From: Agelas oroides
Lineage: Eukaryota; Porifera; Demospongiae; Agelasida; Agelasidae
DNA length: 64,000 nt
Direction of reading: 5' to 3'
Assembly (NCBI GenBank): GCA_949130485.1
Contig: OX422205.1
Coordinates: 4,384,415 to 4,448,414 of the forward strand
The notes below the pieces were generated by a model, which was not told the DNA's origin, searched no databases, and saw nothing but the letters and a program-made list of their open reading frames with translations. The position numbers were made by a program, and so were the translations under genes. Positions 37,531 through 50,300 of this stretch are shown piece by piece (positions within the stretch are counted from its first letter, which is position 1; every line of letters starts with the position of its first letter).

Positions 37531-40500
37531 AGTAGAGCCATGGCAGACTGTAGTAGTGCCAGGTACAGCCAAGTAGATCCATGGTAGAGTGTAGTAAAGT
37601 CATGTCGAAGCTAGTAGAGCCACGGTAGAATGTAGAAGAGTAATGATAGAGTGTAGTAGAGCTAAGTAGAACCAAGTAGAGCCATGGTAGAGTGTAGTAG
37701 AGTCAAGTAGAGTCAAGAAGAGCAATGGTGGAATGAACTAGAGTCATGTAGAGCCAAGTAGAGCCTTGGTAGAATGTAGTAGAGCCATGGTAGAGTGCAG
37801 AGAGCCACGTAGAGCCATTGTAGGGTGTAGTAGAGTCATGTGGAGCCGAGTAGAGGCGTGGTAGAGTGTAGTAGAGGAAAGTAGAGTCAAGTAGACCTAT
37901 GCTAGAGTGTAGTAGAGCCATGTAGAGTCAAGTAGAGACATGGTAGAGTGTAGAAGAGTGAAGTAGATTCAAGTAGAGCCTTGGTAGAATGTAGTAGAGC
38001 CATGCTAGTGTGTAGTAGATCCACGTAGAGCAAAGTAGAGCCATAGTAGAGTGAAGTAGAACCAAGTAGAGCCATGGTAGAGTGTAGTAGAGTCAAGTAG
38101 AGTCAAGAAGAGCAATGGTGGAATGAAGTACAGTCATGTAGAGTCAAGAAGAGCCTTGGTAGAATATAGTAGAGCCATGACAGGGTGTAGTAGAGCCACG
38201 TAGAGGAAAGTAGAGCCATAGTAGAGTGAAGTAGAACCAAGTAGAGCCATTGTAGAGTGTAGTAGAGTCATGTGGAGCCGAGTGGAGACGTGGTAGAGGA
38301 AAGTAGAGTCAAGTAGAGCCATGGTAGAATGTAGTAGAGTCATGTAGAGTCAAGTAGAGCCATGGTAGAGTGTAGTAGAGTGAAGTAGAGTCAAGTACGG
38401 CCATGGTAGAATGTAGTAGAGTCATGTTGATTCAAGTAGAGCCTTGGTAGAATGTAGTAGAGACATGGCAGACTGTAGTAGTGCCAGGTACAGCCAAGAA
38501 GATCCATGGTAGAGTGTAGTAGAGTCATGTCGAAGCTGGTAGAGCCACCGTAGAATGTAGAAAAGTAATGATAGAGTGTAGTGGAACTAAGTAGAACCAA
38601 GTAGAGCCATGGTAGAGTGTAGTGGAGTCAAGTAGAGTCAAGAAGAGCAATTGTGGAATGAAGTAGAATCATGTAGATCAAGTAGAGCCTTGGTAGAATG
38701 TAGTATAGCCATGGAATAGTGCAGTAGAGCCACATAGAGCCATTGCAGGGTGTAGTAGAGTCATGTGGAGCCGAGTAGAGGCGTGGTAGAGTGTAGTAGA
38801 GAAAAGAAGAGTAAAGTAGAGTTATGGTAAAGTGTAGTAGAGTGAAGTAGAGTCAAGTTCGGCCATGGTAGAATGTAGTAGAGTCATGTAGAGTCAAGTA
38901 GAGCCATGGTAGAGTGTAGTAGAGTGAAGTAGAGTCAAGTTCGGCCATAGTAGAATGTAGTAGAGTTGGTAGAGTCAAGTAGAGCCATGGTAGAGTGTAG
39001 TAGAGTCATGTAGAGTCAAGTAGAGCCATGGTAGAGTGTAGAAGAGTGAAGTAGAGTCAAGTACGGACATTGTAGAATGTAGTAGAGCCATGGCAGACTG
39101 TAGTAGTGCCAGGTACAGCCAAGTAGATCCATGGTAGAGTGTAGTAAAGTCATGTCAAAGCTAGTAGAGCCACGGTAGAATGTAGAAGAGTAATGATAGA
39201 GGGTAGTAGAGCTAAGTAGAACCAAGGAGAGCCATGGTAGAGTGTAGTAGAGTCAAGCAGAGTCAAGAAGAGCAATGGTGGAATCAACTAGAGTCATGTA
39301 GAGCCAAGTAGAGCCAAGTAGAGCCTTGGTAGAATGTAGTAGAGCCATGGTAGAGTGCAGAGAGCCACGTAGAGCCATTGTAGGGTGTAGTAGAGTCATG
39401 TGGAGTCGAGTAGAGGCGTGGTAGAGTGTAGTAGAGGAAAGTAGAGTCAAGTAGACCTATGCTAGAGTGTAGTAGAGCCATGTAGAGTCAAGTAGAGACA
39501 TGGTAGAGTGTAGAAGAGTGAAGTAGAGTCAAGTAGAGCCTTGGTAGAATGTAGTAGAGCCATGCTAGTGTGTAGTAGATCCACGTAGAGCAAAGTAGAG
39601 CCATAGTAGAGTGAAGTAGAAGCAAGTAGAGCCATAGAAGAGTGTAGTAGAGTCAAGTAGAGTCAAGAAGAGCAATGGTGGAATGAAGTAGAGTCATGTA
39701 GAGTCAAGTAGAGCCTTGGTAGAATATAGTAGAGCCATGGTAGGGTGTAGTAGAGCCGCGTAGAGGAAAGTAGAGCCATAGTAGAGTGAAGTAGAACCAA
39801 GTAGAGCCATTGTAGAGTGTAGTAGAGTCATGTGGAGCCGAGTGGAGGCGTGGTAGAGGAAAGCAGAGTAAAGTAGAGCCATGGTAGAATGTAGTAGAGT
39901 CATGTAGAGTCAAGTAGAGCCATGGTAGAGTGTAGTAGAGTGAAGTAGAGTCAAGTACGGCCATGGTAGAATGTAGTAGAGTCATGTAGAGTCAAGTAGA
40001 GCCTTGCTAGAATGTAGTAGAGCCATGGCAGACTGTAGTAGTGCCAGGTACAGCCAAGAAGATCTATGGTAGAGTGTAGTAGAGTCATGTCGAAGCTAGT
40101 AGAGCCACGGTAGAATGTAGAAAAGTAATGATAGAGTGTAGTGGAGCTAAGTAGAACCAAGTAGAGCCATGGTAGAGTGTAGTGGAGTCAAGTAGAGTCA
40201 AGAAGAGCAATTGTGGAATGAAGTAGAATCATGTAGACCAAGTAGAGCCTTGGTAGAATGTAGTAGAGCCATGGTAGAGTGCAGTAGAGCCACATAGAGC
40301 CATTGTAGGGTGTAGTAGAGTCATGTGGAACCGAGTAGAGGCGTGGTAGAGTGTAGTAGAGGAAAGAAGAGTCAAGTAGAGCCATGATAGAGTGTAGTAG
40401 AGTGAAGTAGAGTGAAGTTCGGCCATGGTAGAATGCAGTAGAGTCATGTAGAGTCAAGTAGAGCCATGGTAGAGTGTAGTAGAGTGAAGTACAGTCAAGT

Positions 40501-40550
40501 TCGGCCATGGTAGAATGTAGTAGAGTCAGGTAGAGTCAAGGAGAGCCATG
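37430..40550. repeat. 1,560-bp tandem duplication (2 copies)
   Basis: About 37,430-38,985 is repeated at about 38,986-40,550. The landmark CACATAGAGCCATTG is at 38731 and 40291, exactly 1560 bp apart, and several other landmarks keep this offset, while the left part is offset by 1550 bp. 1560 is 38 modules of 41 bp plus 2. Copies differ by scattered substitutions and a 10-bp duplication near 39,300 (GAGCCAAGTA repeated), so this event is older than the 3,399-bp duplication. Confidence 0.82.
37537..37680. repeat. Representative 144-bp marker block of satellite B
   Basis: This block recurs dozens of times, roughly every 0.5-1.5 kb. It has three modules: a 41-bp one starting GCCATGGCAGACTG and containing TGCCAGGTACAGCC, a 41-bp one containing GTCGAAGCTAG, and a 62-bp one containing GAAGAGTAATGATAGAG and GAGCTAAGTAGAACC. 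Other starts include 35646, 36180, 36671 and 39087. Variants such as TGTACCAGG, TATCAGGTACATCC or a shortened AGCCAGCAGACTG separate subfamilies. The block has no coding or RNA-like signal; it is useful as a higher-order repeat landmark. Confidence 0.88.
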
Positions 40551-40619
40551 GTAGAGTGTAGTAGAATCATGTAGAGTCAAGTAGAGCCATGGTAGAGTGT
40601 AGTAGAGTGAAGTGGAGTC

Positions 40620-41460
40620 AAGTACGGCCATGGTAGAATGTAGTAGAGCCATGGCAGACTGTAGTAGTGCCAGGTGAAGCCAAGCAGATCCATGGTAGAG
40701 TGTAGTATAGTCATGTCGAAGCTAGTAGAGCCACGTTAGAATGTAGAAGAGTAATGATAGAGTGTAGTAGAGCTAAGTAGAACCAAGTAGAGCCATGGTA
40801 GAGTGTAGTAGAGTGAAGTAGAGTCAAGTTCGACCATGGTAGAATGTAGTAGAGTCAGGTAGAGTCAAGTGGAGCCATGGTAGAGTGTAGTAGAGTCATG
40901 TAGAGTCAAGTAGAGCCATGGTAGAGTTTAGTAGAGGGAAGAAGAGTCAAGTTCGGCCATGGTAGAATGTAGTAGAGTCACGTAGAGTCAATTAGAGCCA
41001 TGGTAGAGTGTAGTAGAGTGAAGTAGATTCAAGTTCGCCCATGGTAGAATGTAGTAGAGCCATGGCAGACTGTAGTAGTGCCAGGTACAGCCAAGTAGAT
41101 CCATGGTAGAGTGTAGTAGAGTCATGTCTAAGCTAGTAGAGCCACGGTAGAATGTAGAAGAGTAATGATAGAGTGTAGTAGAGCTAAGTAGAACCAAGTA
41201 GAGCCATGGTAGAGTGTAGTAGAGTGAAGTAGAGTCAAGTTCGGCCATGGTAGAATGTAGTAGAGTCAGGTAGAGTCAAGTGGAGCCATGGTAGAGTGTA
41301 GTAGAGTCATGTAGAGTCAAGTAGAGCCATGGTAGAGTTTAGTAGAGGGAAGAAGAGTCAAGTTCGGCCATGGTAGAATGTAGTAGAGTCACGTAGAGTC
41401 AATTAGAGCCATGGTAGAGTGTAGTAGAGTGAAGTAGATTCAAGTTCGCCCATGGTAGAA
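40620..41460. repeat. 411-bp tandem duplication
   Basis: The run AGTCAAGTGGAGCCATGG occurs at 40863 and 41274, and the rare GTTCGCCCATGG form at about 41,035 and 41,446, both 411 bp apart (10 x 41 + 1). The marker block lies inside each copy. Copies are nearly identical by eye. Confidence 0.85.
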
Positions 41461-44387
41461 TGTAGTAGAGTCAGGTAGAGTCAAGTAGAGCCATGGTAGA
41501 GTGTATTACAGTCATGTAGAGTCAAGTAGAGCCATGGTAGAGTGTAGTAGAGTGAAGTAGAGTCAAGTACGGACATAGTAGAATGGAGTAGAGCCATGGC
41601 AGACTGTAGTAGTGCCAGGTACAGCCAAGTAGATCCATGGTAGAGTGTAGTAAAGTCATGTCGAAGCTGGTGGAGCCACGGCAGAATGTAGAAGAGTAAT
41701 GATAGAGGGTAGTAGAGCTAAGTAGAACCAAGTAGAGCCATGGTAGAGTGTAGTAGAGTCAAGTAGAGTCAAGAAGAGGAATGGTGGAATGAACTAGAGT
41801 CATGTAGAGCCAAGTAGAGCCTTGGTAGAATGAAGTAGAGCCATGGTAGAGTGCAGAGAGCCACGTAGAGACATTGTAGGGTTTAGTAGAGTCATGTGGA
41901 GTCGAGTAGAGGCGTGGTAGAGTGTAGTAGAGGAAAGTAGAGTCAAGTAGACCTATGCTAGAGTGTAGTAGAGCCATGTAGAGTCAAGTAGAGACATGGT
42001 AGAGTGTAGAAGAGTGAAGTAGAGTCAAGTAGAGCCTTGGTAGAATGTAGTATAGAGCCATGCTAGTGTGTAGTAGATCCACGTAAAGCAAAGTAGAGCC
42101 ATAGTAGAGTTAAGTAGAACCAAATAAAGCCATGGTAGAGTGTAGTAGAGTGAAGTAGAGTCAAGTACGGCCATGGTAGAATGTAGTAGAGTCATGTAGA
42201 GTCAAGTAGAGCCTTGCTAGAATATAGTAGAGCCATGGCAGACTGTAGTAGTGCCAGGTGAAGCCAAGTAGATCCATGGTAGAGTGTAGTAGAGTCATGT
42301 CGAAGCTATAGTAGAGCCACGGTAGAATGTAGAAGAGTAATGATAGAGTGTAGTAGAGCTAAGTAGAACCAAGTAGAGCCATGGTAGAGTGAAGTGGAGT
42401 CACTTAGAGTCAAGAAGAGCAATTGTGGAATGAAGTAGAATCATGTAGATCAAGTAGAGCCTTGGTAGAATATAGTAGAGCCATGGCAGGGTGTACTAGA
42501 GCCACGTAGAGCAAAGTAGAGCCATAGTAGAGTGAAGTAGAACCAAGTAGAACCATTGTAGAGTGCAGTAGAGTCATGTAGAGTCAAGTAGAGCCTTGGT
42601 AGAATGTAGTAGAGCCATGGCAGACTGTAGTAGTGCCAGGTAAAGCCAAATAGATCCATCGTAGAGATTGTAGTAGAGTCATGTCGAAGCTAGTATAGAG
42701 CCATGGTAGAATGTAGAAGAGTAATGATAGAGTGTAGTGGAGCTAAGTAGAACCAAGTAGAGCCATGGTAGAATGTAGTGTAGTCAAGTAGAGTCAAGAA
42801 GAGCAATGGTGGAATGAAGTAGAATCATGTACATCAAGTAGAGCCTTGGTAGAATGTCATAGAACCATGGTAGAGTGCAGTAGCGCCACATAGAGCCATT
42901 GTAGGTTGTAGTAGAGTCATGTGGAGCCGAGTAGAGGCGTGGTAGAGTGTAGTAGAGGAAACTACAGTCAAGTAGACCTATGCTAGAGTGTAGTAGAGTC
43001 ATGTAGAGTCAAGTAGAGACATGGTACAGTGTAGAAGAGTGAAGTAGAGTCAAGTAGAGCCTTGGTAGAATGTAGTAGAGCCATGCTAGTGTGTAGTAGA
43101 TCCACGTAGAGCAAAGTATAGCCATAGTAGAGTGAAGTAGAACCAAGTAGAACCATTGTAGAGTGTAGTAGAGTCATGTGGAGCCGAGTGGAGGCGTGGT
43201 AGAGGAAAGTAGAGTCAAGTAGAGCCATGATAGAATGTAGTAGAGTCATGTAGAGTCAAGTACAGCCATGGTAGAGTGTAGTAGAGTGAAGTAGAGTCAA
43301 GTACGGCCATGGTAGAATGTAGTAGAGTCATGTAGAGTCAAGTAGAGCCTTCGTAGAATGTAGTAGAGCGATGGCAGACTGTAGTAGTGCCAGGTACAGC
43401 CAAGAAGATCCATGGTAGACTGTAGTAGAGTCATGTCGAAGCTAGTAGAGCCACAGTAGAATGTAGAAAAGTAATGATAGAGTGTAGTGGAGCTAAGTAG
43501 AACCAAGTAGAGCCATGGTAGAGTGTAGTGGAGTCAAGTAGAGTCAAGAAGAGCAATTGTGGAATGCAGTAGAATCATGTAGATCAAGTAGAGCCTTGGT
43601 AGAATGTAGTAGAGCCATGGTAGAGTGCAGTAGAGCCACATAGAGCCATTGTAGGGTGTAGTAGAGTCATGTGGATCCGAGTAGATACGTGGTAGAGTGT
43701 AGTAGAGGAAAGTAGAGTCAAGTGGAGCCATGGTAGTATGTAGTAGAGTCATGTAGAGTCAAGTACAGCCATTGTAGAGTGTAGTAGAGTCATGTAGAGT
43801 CAAGTAGAGACATGGTACAGTATAGAAGAATGAAGTAGAGTCAAGTAGAGCCTTGGTAGAATGTAGTAGAGCCATGCTAGTGTGTAGTAGATCCACATAG
43901 AGCAAAGTAGAACCATAGTAGAGTGAAGTAGAACCAAGTAGAGCAAAGTAGAACCGTAGTAGAGTGAAGTAGAACCAAGTAGAGCCACGGTAGAGTGTAG
44001 TAGAGTGAAGTAGAGTCAATAAGAGCAATGGTGGAATGAAGTAGAGTTATGTAGAGTCAAGTAGAGCCTTGGTAGAATATAGTAGAACCATGGTAGGGTG
44101 TAGTACAGCCACGTAGAACAAAGTAGAGCCATAGTAGAGTGATGTAGAATCAAGTAGAACCATTGTAGAGTGTAGTAGAGTCATGTGGAGCCGAGTGGAG
44201 GCGTGGTAGAGGAAAGTAGAGTCAAGTAGAGCCATGGTAGAATGTAGTAGATTCATGTAGAGTCAAGTAGAGCCATGGTAGAGTGTAGTAGAGTGAAGTA
44301 GAGTCAAGTACGGCCATGGTAGAATGTAGTAGAGTCATGTAGAGTCAAGTAGAGCCTTGGTAGAATGTAGTAGAGCCATAGCAGACT
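41460..44387. repeat. Satellite B mosaic block (41.5-44.4 kb)
   Basis: Modules of the 1.5-kb type and of the 31.9-34 kb type alternate without a clean period. A 41-bp duplication is visible: GAGCAAAGTAGAACC starts at 43900 and again at 43941, with one substitution. Occasional TATAGAG junctions (for example near 42,055 and 42,307) are 2-bp additions that break the register. Confidence 0.7.
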
Positions 44388-47300
44388 GTAGTAGTGCCAG
44401 GTACAGCCAAGAAGATCCATGGTAGAGTGTAGTAGAGTCATGTCGAAGCTAGTAGAGCCACGGTAGAATGTAGAAAAGTAATGATAGAGTGTAGTGGAGC
44501 TAAGTAGAACCAAGTAGAGCCATGGTAGAGTGTAGTGGAGTCAAGTAGAGTCAAGAAGAGCAATTGTGGAATGAAGTAGAATCATGTAGATCAAGTAGAG
44601 CCTTGGTAGAATGCAGTAGAGCCATGGTAGAGTGCAGTAGAGCCACATAGAGCCATTGTAGGGTGTAGTAGAGTCATGTGGAGCCGAGTAGAGGCGTGGT
44701 AGAGTGTAGTAGAGGAAAGAACAGTCAAGTAGAGCCATGGTAGAGTGTAGTAGAGTGAAGTAGAGTCAAGTTCGGCCATGGTAGAATGTAGTAGAGTCAT
44801 GTAGAGTCATGTAGAGTCAAGTAGAGCCATGGTAGAGTGTTGTAGAGTGAAGTAGAGTCAAGTTCGGCCATGGTAGAATGTAGTAGAGTCAGGTAGAGTC
44901 AAGTAGAGCCATGGTAGAGTGTAGTAGAGTCATGTAGAGTCAAGTAGAGCCATGGTAGAGTTTAGTAGAGTGAAGGAGAGTCGAGTTCGGCCATGGTAGA
45001 ATGTAGTAGAGTCACGTAGTGTCAATTAGAGCCATGGTAGACTGTAGTAGAGTGAAGTAGATTCAAGTTCGGCCATGGTAGAATGTAGTAGAGTCAGGTA
45101 GAGTCAAGTAGAGCCATGGTAGAGTGTAATAGAGTCATGTAGAGTCAAGTAGAGCCATGGTAGAGTCTAGTAGAGTGAAGTAGATTCAAGTACAGACATT
45201 GTAGAATGTAGTAGAACCATGGCAGACTGTAGTAGTGCCAAGTACAGCCAAGTAGATCCATGGTAGAGTGTAGTAAAGTCATGTCAAAGCTAGTAGAGCC
45301 ACGGTAGAATGTAGAAGAGTAATGATAGAGGGTAGTAGAGCTAAGTAGAACCAAGTAGAGCCATGGTAGAGTGTTGTATAGTCAAGCAGAGTCAAGAAGA
45401 GCAATGGTGGAATCAACTAGAGTCATGTAGAACCAAGTAGAGCCTTGGTAGAATGTAGTAGAGCCATGGTAGAGTGCAGAGAGCCACGTAGAGCCATTGT
45501 AGGGTGTAGTAGAGTCATGTGGAGTCGAGTAGAGGCGTGGTAGAGTGTAGTAGAGGAAAGTAGAGTCAAGTAGACCTATGCTAGAGTGTAGTAGAGCCAT
45601 GTAGAGTCAAGTAGAGACATGGTAGAGTGTAGAACAGTGAAGTAGAGTCAAGTAGAGCCTTGGTAGAATGTAGTAGAGCCATGCTAGTGTGTAGTAGATC
45701 CACGTAGAGCAAAGTAGAGCCATAGTAGAGTGAAGTAGAACCAAGTAGAGCCATGGTAGAGTGTAGTAGAATCAAGTAGACTCAAGAAGAGCAATGGTGG
45801 AATGAAGTAGAGTCATGTAGAGTCAAGTAGAGCCTTGGTAGAATATAGTAGAGCCATGGTAGGGTGTAGTAGAGCCACGTAGAGGAAAGTAGAGCCATAG
45901 TAGAGTGAAGTAGAACCAAGTAGAGCCATTGTAGAGTGTAGTAGAGTCATGTGGAGCCTAGTGGAGGCATGGTAGAGGAAAGCAGAGTCAAGTAGAGCAA
46001 TGGTAGAATGTAGTAGAGTCATGTAGAGTCAAGTAGAGCCATGGTAGAGTGTAGTAGAGTGAAGTAGAGTCAAGTACGGCCATGGTAGAATGTAGTAGAG
46101 TCATGTAGAGTCAAGTAGAGCCTTGCTAGAATGTAGTAGAGCCATGGCAGACTGTAGTAGTGCCAGGTATAGCCAAGAAGATCCATGGTAGAGTGTAGTA
46201 GAGTCATGTCGAAGCTAGTAGAGCCATAGTAGAATGTAGAAAAGTAATGATAGAGTGTAGTGGAGCTAAGTAGAACCAAGTAGAGCCATGGTAGAGTGCA
46301 GTGGAGTCAAGTCGAGTCAAGAAGAGCAATTGTGGAATGAAGTAGAATCATGTAGATCAAGTAGAGCCTTGGTAGAATGTAGTAGAGCCATGGTAGAGTG
46401 CAGTAGAGACACATAGAGCCATTCTAGGGTGTAGTAGAGTCATGTGGACCCGAGTAGAGGCGTGGTAGAGTGCAGTAGAGGAAAGAAGAGTCAAGTAGAG
46501 CCATGGTAGAATGTAGTAGAGTCAGGTAGAGTCAAGTAGAGCCATGGTAGAGTGTAGTAGAGTCATGTAGAGTCAAGTAGAGCCATGGTAAAGTGTAGTA
46601 GAGTGAAGTAGAGTCAAGTACGGCTATTGTACAATGTAGTAGAGTCATGGCAGACTGTAGTAGTGCCAGGTGAAGCCAAGTAGATCCATGGTAGAGTGTA
46701 GTAGAGTCATGTCGAAGCTAGTAGAGCCACGGTAGAATGTAGAAGAGTAATGATGGAGTGTAGTAGAGCTAAGTAGAAACAAGTAGAGTCATGGTAGAGT
46801 GTAGTAGAGTGAAGTAGAGTCAAGTTCGGCCATGGTAGAATGTAGTAGAGTCAGGTAGAGTCAAGTAGAGCCATAGTAGAGTGTAGTAGAGTCATGTAGA
46901 GTCAAGTAGAGCCATGGTAGAGTTTAGTAGAGTGAAGGAGAGTCAAGTTCGGCTTTGGTAGAATGTAGTAGAGTCACGTAGAGTCAATTAGAGCCATGGT
47001 AGAGTGTGGTAGAGTGAAGTAGATTCAAGTTCGCCCATGGTAGAATGTAGTAGAGTCAGGTAGAGTCAAGTAGAGCCATGGTAGAGTGTAGTACAGTCAT
47101 GTAGAGTCAAGTAGAGCGATGGTAGAGTGTAGTAGAGTGAAGTAGAGTCAAGTACGGACATAGTAGAATGGAGTAGAGCCATCGCAGACTGTTGTAGTGC
47201 CAGGTACAGCCAAGTAGATCAATGGTAGAGTGTAGTAAAGTCATGTCGAAGCTAGTAGAGTCACGGTAGAATGTAGAAGAGTAATGATAGAGGGTAGTAG

Positions 47301-50300
47301 AGCTAAGTAGAACCAAGTAGAGCCATGGTAGAGTGTAGTAGAGTCAAGTAGAGTCAAGAAGAGGAATGGTGGAATGAACTAGAGTCATGTAGAGCCAAGT
47401 AGAGCCTTGGTAGAATGTAGTAGAGCCATGGTAGAGTGCAGAGAGCCACGTAGAGACATTGTAGGGTGTAGTAGAGTCATGTGGAGCCGAGTAGAGGCGT
47501 GGTAGGGTGTAGTAGAGGAAAGTAGAGTCAAGTAGACCTATGCTAGAGTGTAGTAGAGCCATGTAGAGTCAAGTAGAGACATGGTAGAGTGTAGAAGAGT
47601 GAAGCAGAGTCAAGTAGAGCCTTGGTAGAATGTAGTAGAGCCATGCTAGTGTGTAGTAGATCCACGTAGAGCAAAGTAGAGCCATAGTAGAGTGAAGTAG
47701 AACCAAATAGAGCCATGGTAGAGTGTAGTAGAGTCAAGTAGAGTGAAGTAGAGCCTTGGTAGAATATAGTAGAGCCATGGCAGACTGTAGTACTGCCAGG
47801 TACAGCCAAGAAGATCCATGGTAGAGTGTAGTAGAGTCATGTCGAAGCTAGTAGAGCCACGGTAGAATGTAGAAAAGTAATGATAGAGTGTAGTGGAGCT
47901 AAGTAGAACCAAGTAGAGCCATGGTAGAGTGTAGTGGAGTCAAGTAGAGTCAAGAAGAGCAATTGTGGAATGAAGTAGAATCATGTAGATCAAGTAGAGC
48001 CTTGGTAGAATGCAGTAGAGCCATGGTAGAGTGCAGTAGAGCCACATAGAGCCATTGTAGGGTGTAGTAGAGTCATGTGGAGCCGAGTAGAGGCGTGGTA
48101 GAGTGTAGTAGAGGAAAGAACAGTCAAGTAGAGCCATGGTAGAGTGTAGTAGAGTGAAGTAGAGTCAAGTTCGGCCATGGTAGAATGTAGTAGAGTCATG
48201 TAGAGTCATGTAGAGTCAAGTAGAGCCATGGTAGAGTGTTGTAGAGTGAAGTAGAGTCAAGTTCGGCCATGGTAGAATGTAGTAGAGTCAGGTAGAGTCA
48301 AGTAGAGCCATGGTAGAGTGTAGTAGAGTCATGTAGAGTCAAGTAGAGCCATGGTAGAGTTTAGTAGAGTGAAGGAGAGTCGAGTTCGGCCATGGTAGAA
48401 TGTAGTAGAGTCACGTAGTGTCAATTAGAGCCATGGTAGACTGTAGTAGAGTGAAGTAGATTCAAGTTCGGCCATGGTAGAATGTAGTAGAGTCAGGTAG
48501 AGTCAAGTAGAGCCATGGTAGAGTGTAATAGAGTCATGTAGAGTCAAGTAGAGCCATGGTAGAGTCTAGTAGAGTGAAGTAGATTCAAGTACAGACATTG
48601 TAGAATGTAGTAGAACCATGGCAGACTGTAGTAGTGCCAAGTACAGCCAAGTAGATCCATGGTAGAGTGTAGTAAAGTCATGTCAAAGCTAGTAGAGCCA
48701 CGGTAGAATGTAGAAGAGTAATGATAGAGGGTAGTAGAGCTAAGTAGAACCAAGTAGAGCCATGGTAGAGTGTTGTATAGTCAAGCAGAGTCAAGAAGAG
48801 CAATGGTGGAATCAACTAGAGTCATGTAGAACCAAGTAGAGCCTTGGTAGAATGTAGTAGAGCCATGGTAGAGTGCAGAGAGCCACGTAGAGCCATTGTA
48901 GGGTGTAGTAGAGTCATGTGGAGTCGAGTAGAGGCGTGGTAGAGTGTAGTAGAGGAAAGTAGAGTCAAGTAGACCTATGCTAGAGTGTAGTAGAGCCATG
49001 TAGAGTCAAGTAGAGACATGGTAGAGTGTAGAACAGTGAAGTAGAGTCAAGTAGAGCCTTGGTAGAATGTAGTAGAGCCATGCTAGTGTGTAGTAGATCC
49101 ACGTAGAGCAAAGTAGAGCCATAGTAGAGTGAAGTAGAACCAAGTAGAGCCATGGTAGAGTGTAGTAGAATCAAGTAGACTCAAGAAGAGCAATGGTGGA
49201 ATGAAGTAGAGTCATGTAGAGTCAAGTAGAGCCTTGGTAGAATATAGTAGAGCCATGGTAGGGTGTAGTAGAGCCACGTAGAGGAAAGTAGAGCCATAGT
49301 AGAGTGAAGTAGAACCAAGTAGAGCCATTGTAGAGTGTAGTAGAGTCATGTGGAGCCTAGTGGAGGCATGGTAGAGGAAAGCAGAGTCAAGTAGAGCAAT
49401 GGTAGAATGTAGTAGAGTCATGTAGAGTCAAGTAGAGCCATGGTAGAGTGTAGTAGAGTGAAGTAGAGTCAAGTACGGCCATGGTAGAATGTAGTAGAGT
49501 CATGTAGAGTCAAGTAGAGCCTTGCTAGAATGTAGTAGAGCCATGGCAGACTGTAGTAGTGCCAGGTATAGCCAAGAAGATCCATGGTAGAGTGTAGTAG
49601 AGTCATGTCGAAGCTAGTAGAGCCATAGTAGAATGTAGAAAAGTAATGATAGAGTGTAGTGGAGCTAAGTAGAACCAAGTAGAGCCATGGTAGAGTGCAG
49701 TGGAGTCAAGTCGAGTCAAGAAGAGCAATTGTGGAATGAAGTAGAATCATGTAGATCAAGTAGAGCCTTGGTAGAATGTAGTAGAGCCATGGTAGAGTGC
49801 AGTAGAGACACATAGAGCCATTCTAGGGTGTAGTAGAGTCATGTGGACCCGAGTAGAGGCGTGGTAGAGTGCAGTAGAGGAAAGAAGAGTCAAGTAGAGC
49901 CATGGTAGAATGTAGTAGAGTCAGGTAGAGTCAAGTAGAGCCATGGTAGAGTGTAGTAGAGTCATGTAGAGTCAAGTAGAGCCATGGTAAAGTGTAGTAG
50001 AGTGAAGTAGAGTCAAGTACGGCTATTGTACAATGTAGTAGAGTCATGGCAGACTGTAGTAGTGCCAGGTGAAGCCAAGTAGATCCATGGTAGAGTGTAG
50101 TAGAGTCATGTCGAAGCTAGTAGAGCCACGGTAGAATGTAGAAGAGTAATGATGGAGTGTAGTAGAGCTAAGTAGAAACAAGTAGAGTCATGGTAGAGTG
50201 TAGTAGAGTGAAGTAGAGTCAAGTTCGGCCATGGTAGAATGTAGTAGAGTCAGGTAGAGTCAAGTAGAGCCATAGTAGAGTGTAGTAGAGTCATGTAGAG

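Noticed and set aside
37537-37680. The 144-bp marker block as a small RNA gene or SINE
   Set aside because: It has no A/B-box promoter that I can recognise, no poly-A or T tail and no target-site duplications. It decomposes exactly into GTAGAG-type modules of 41, 41 and 62 bp.
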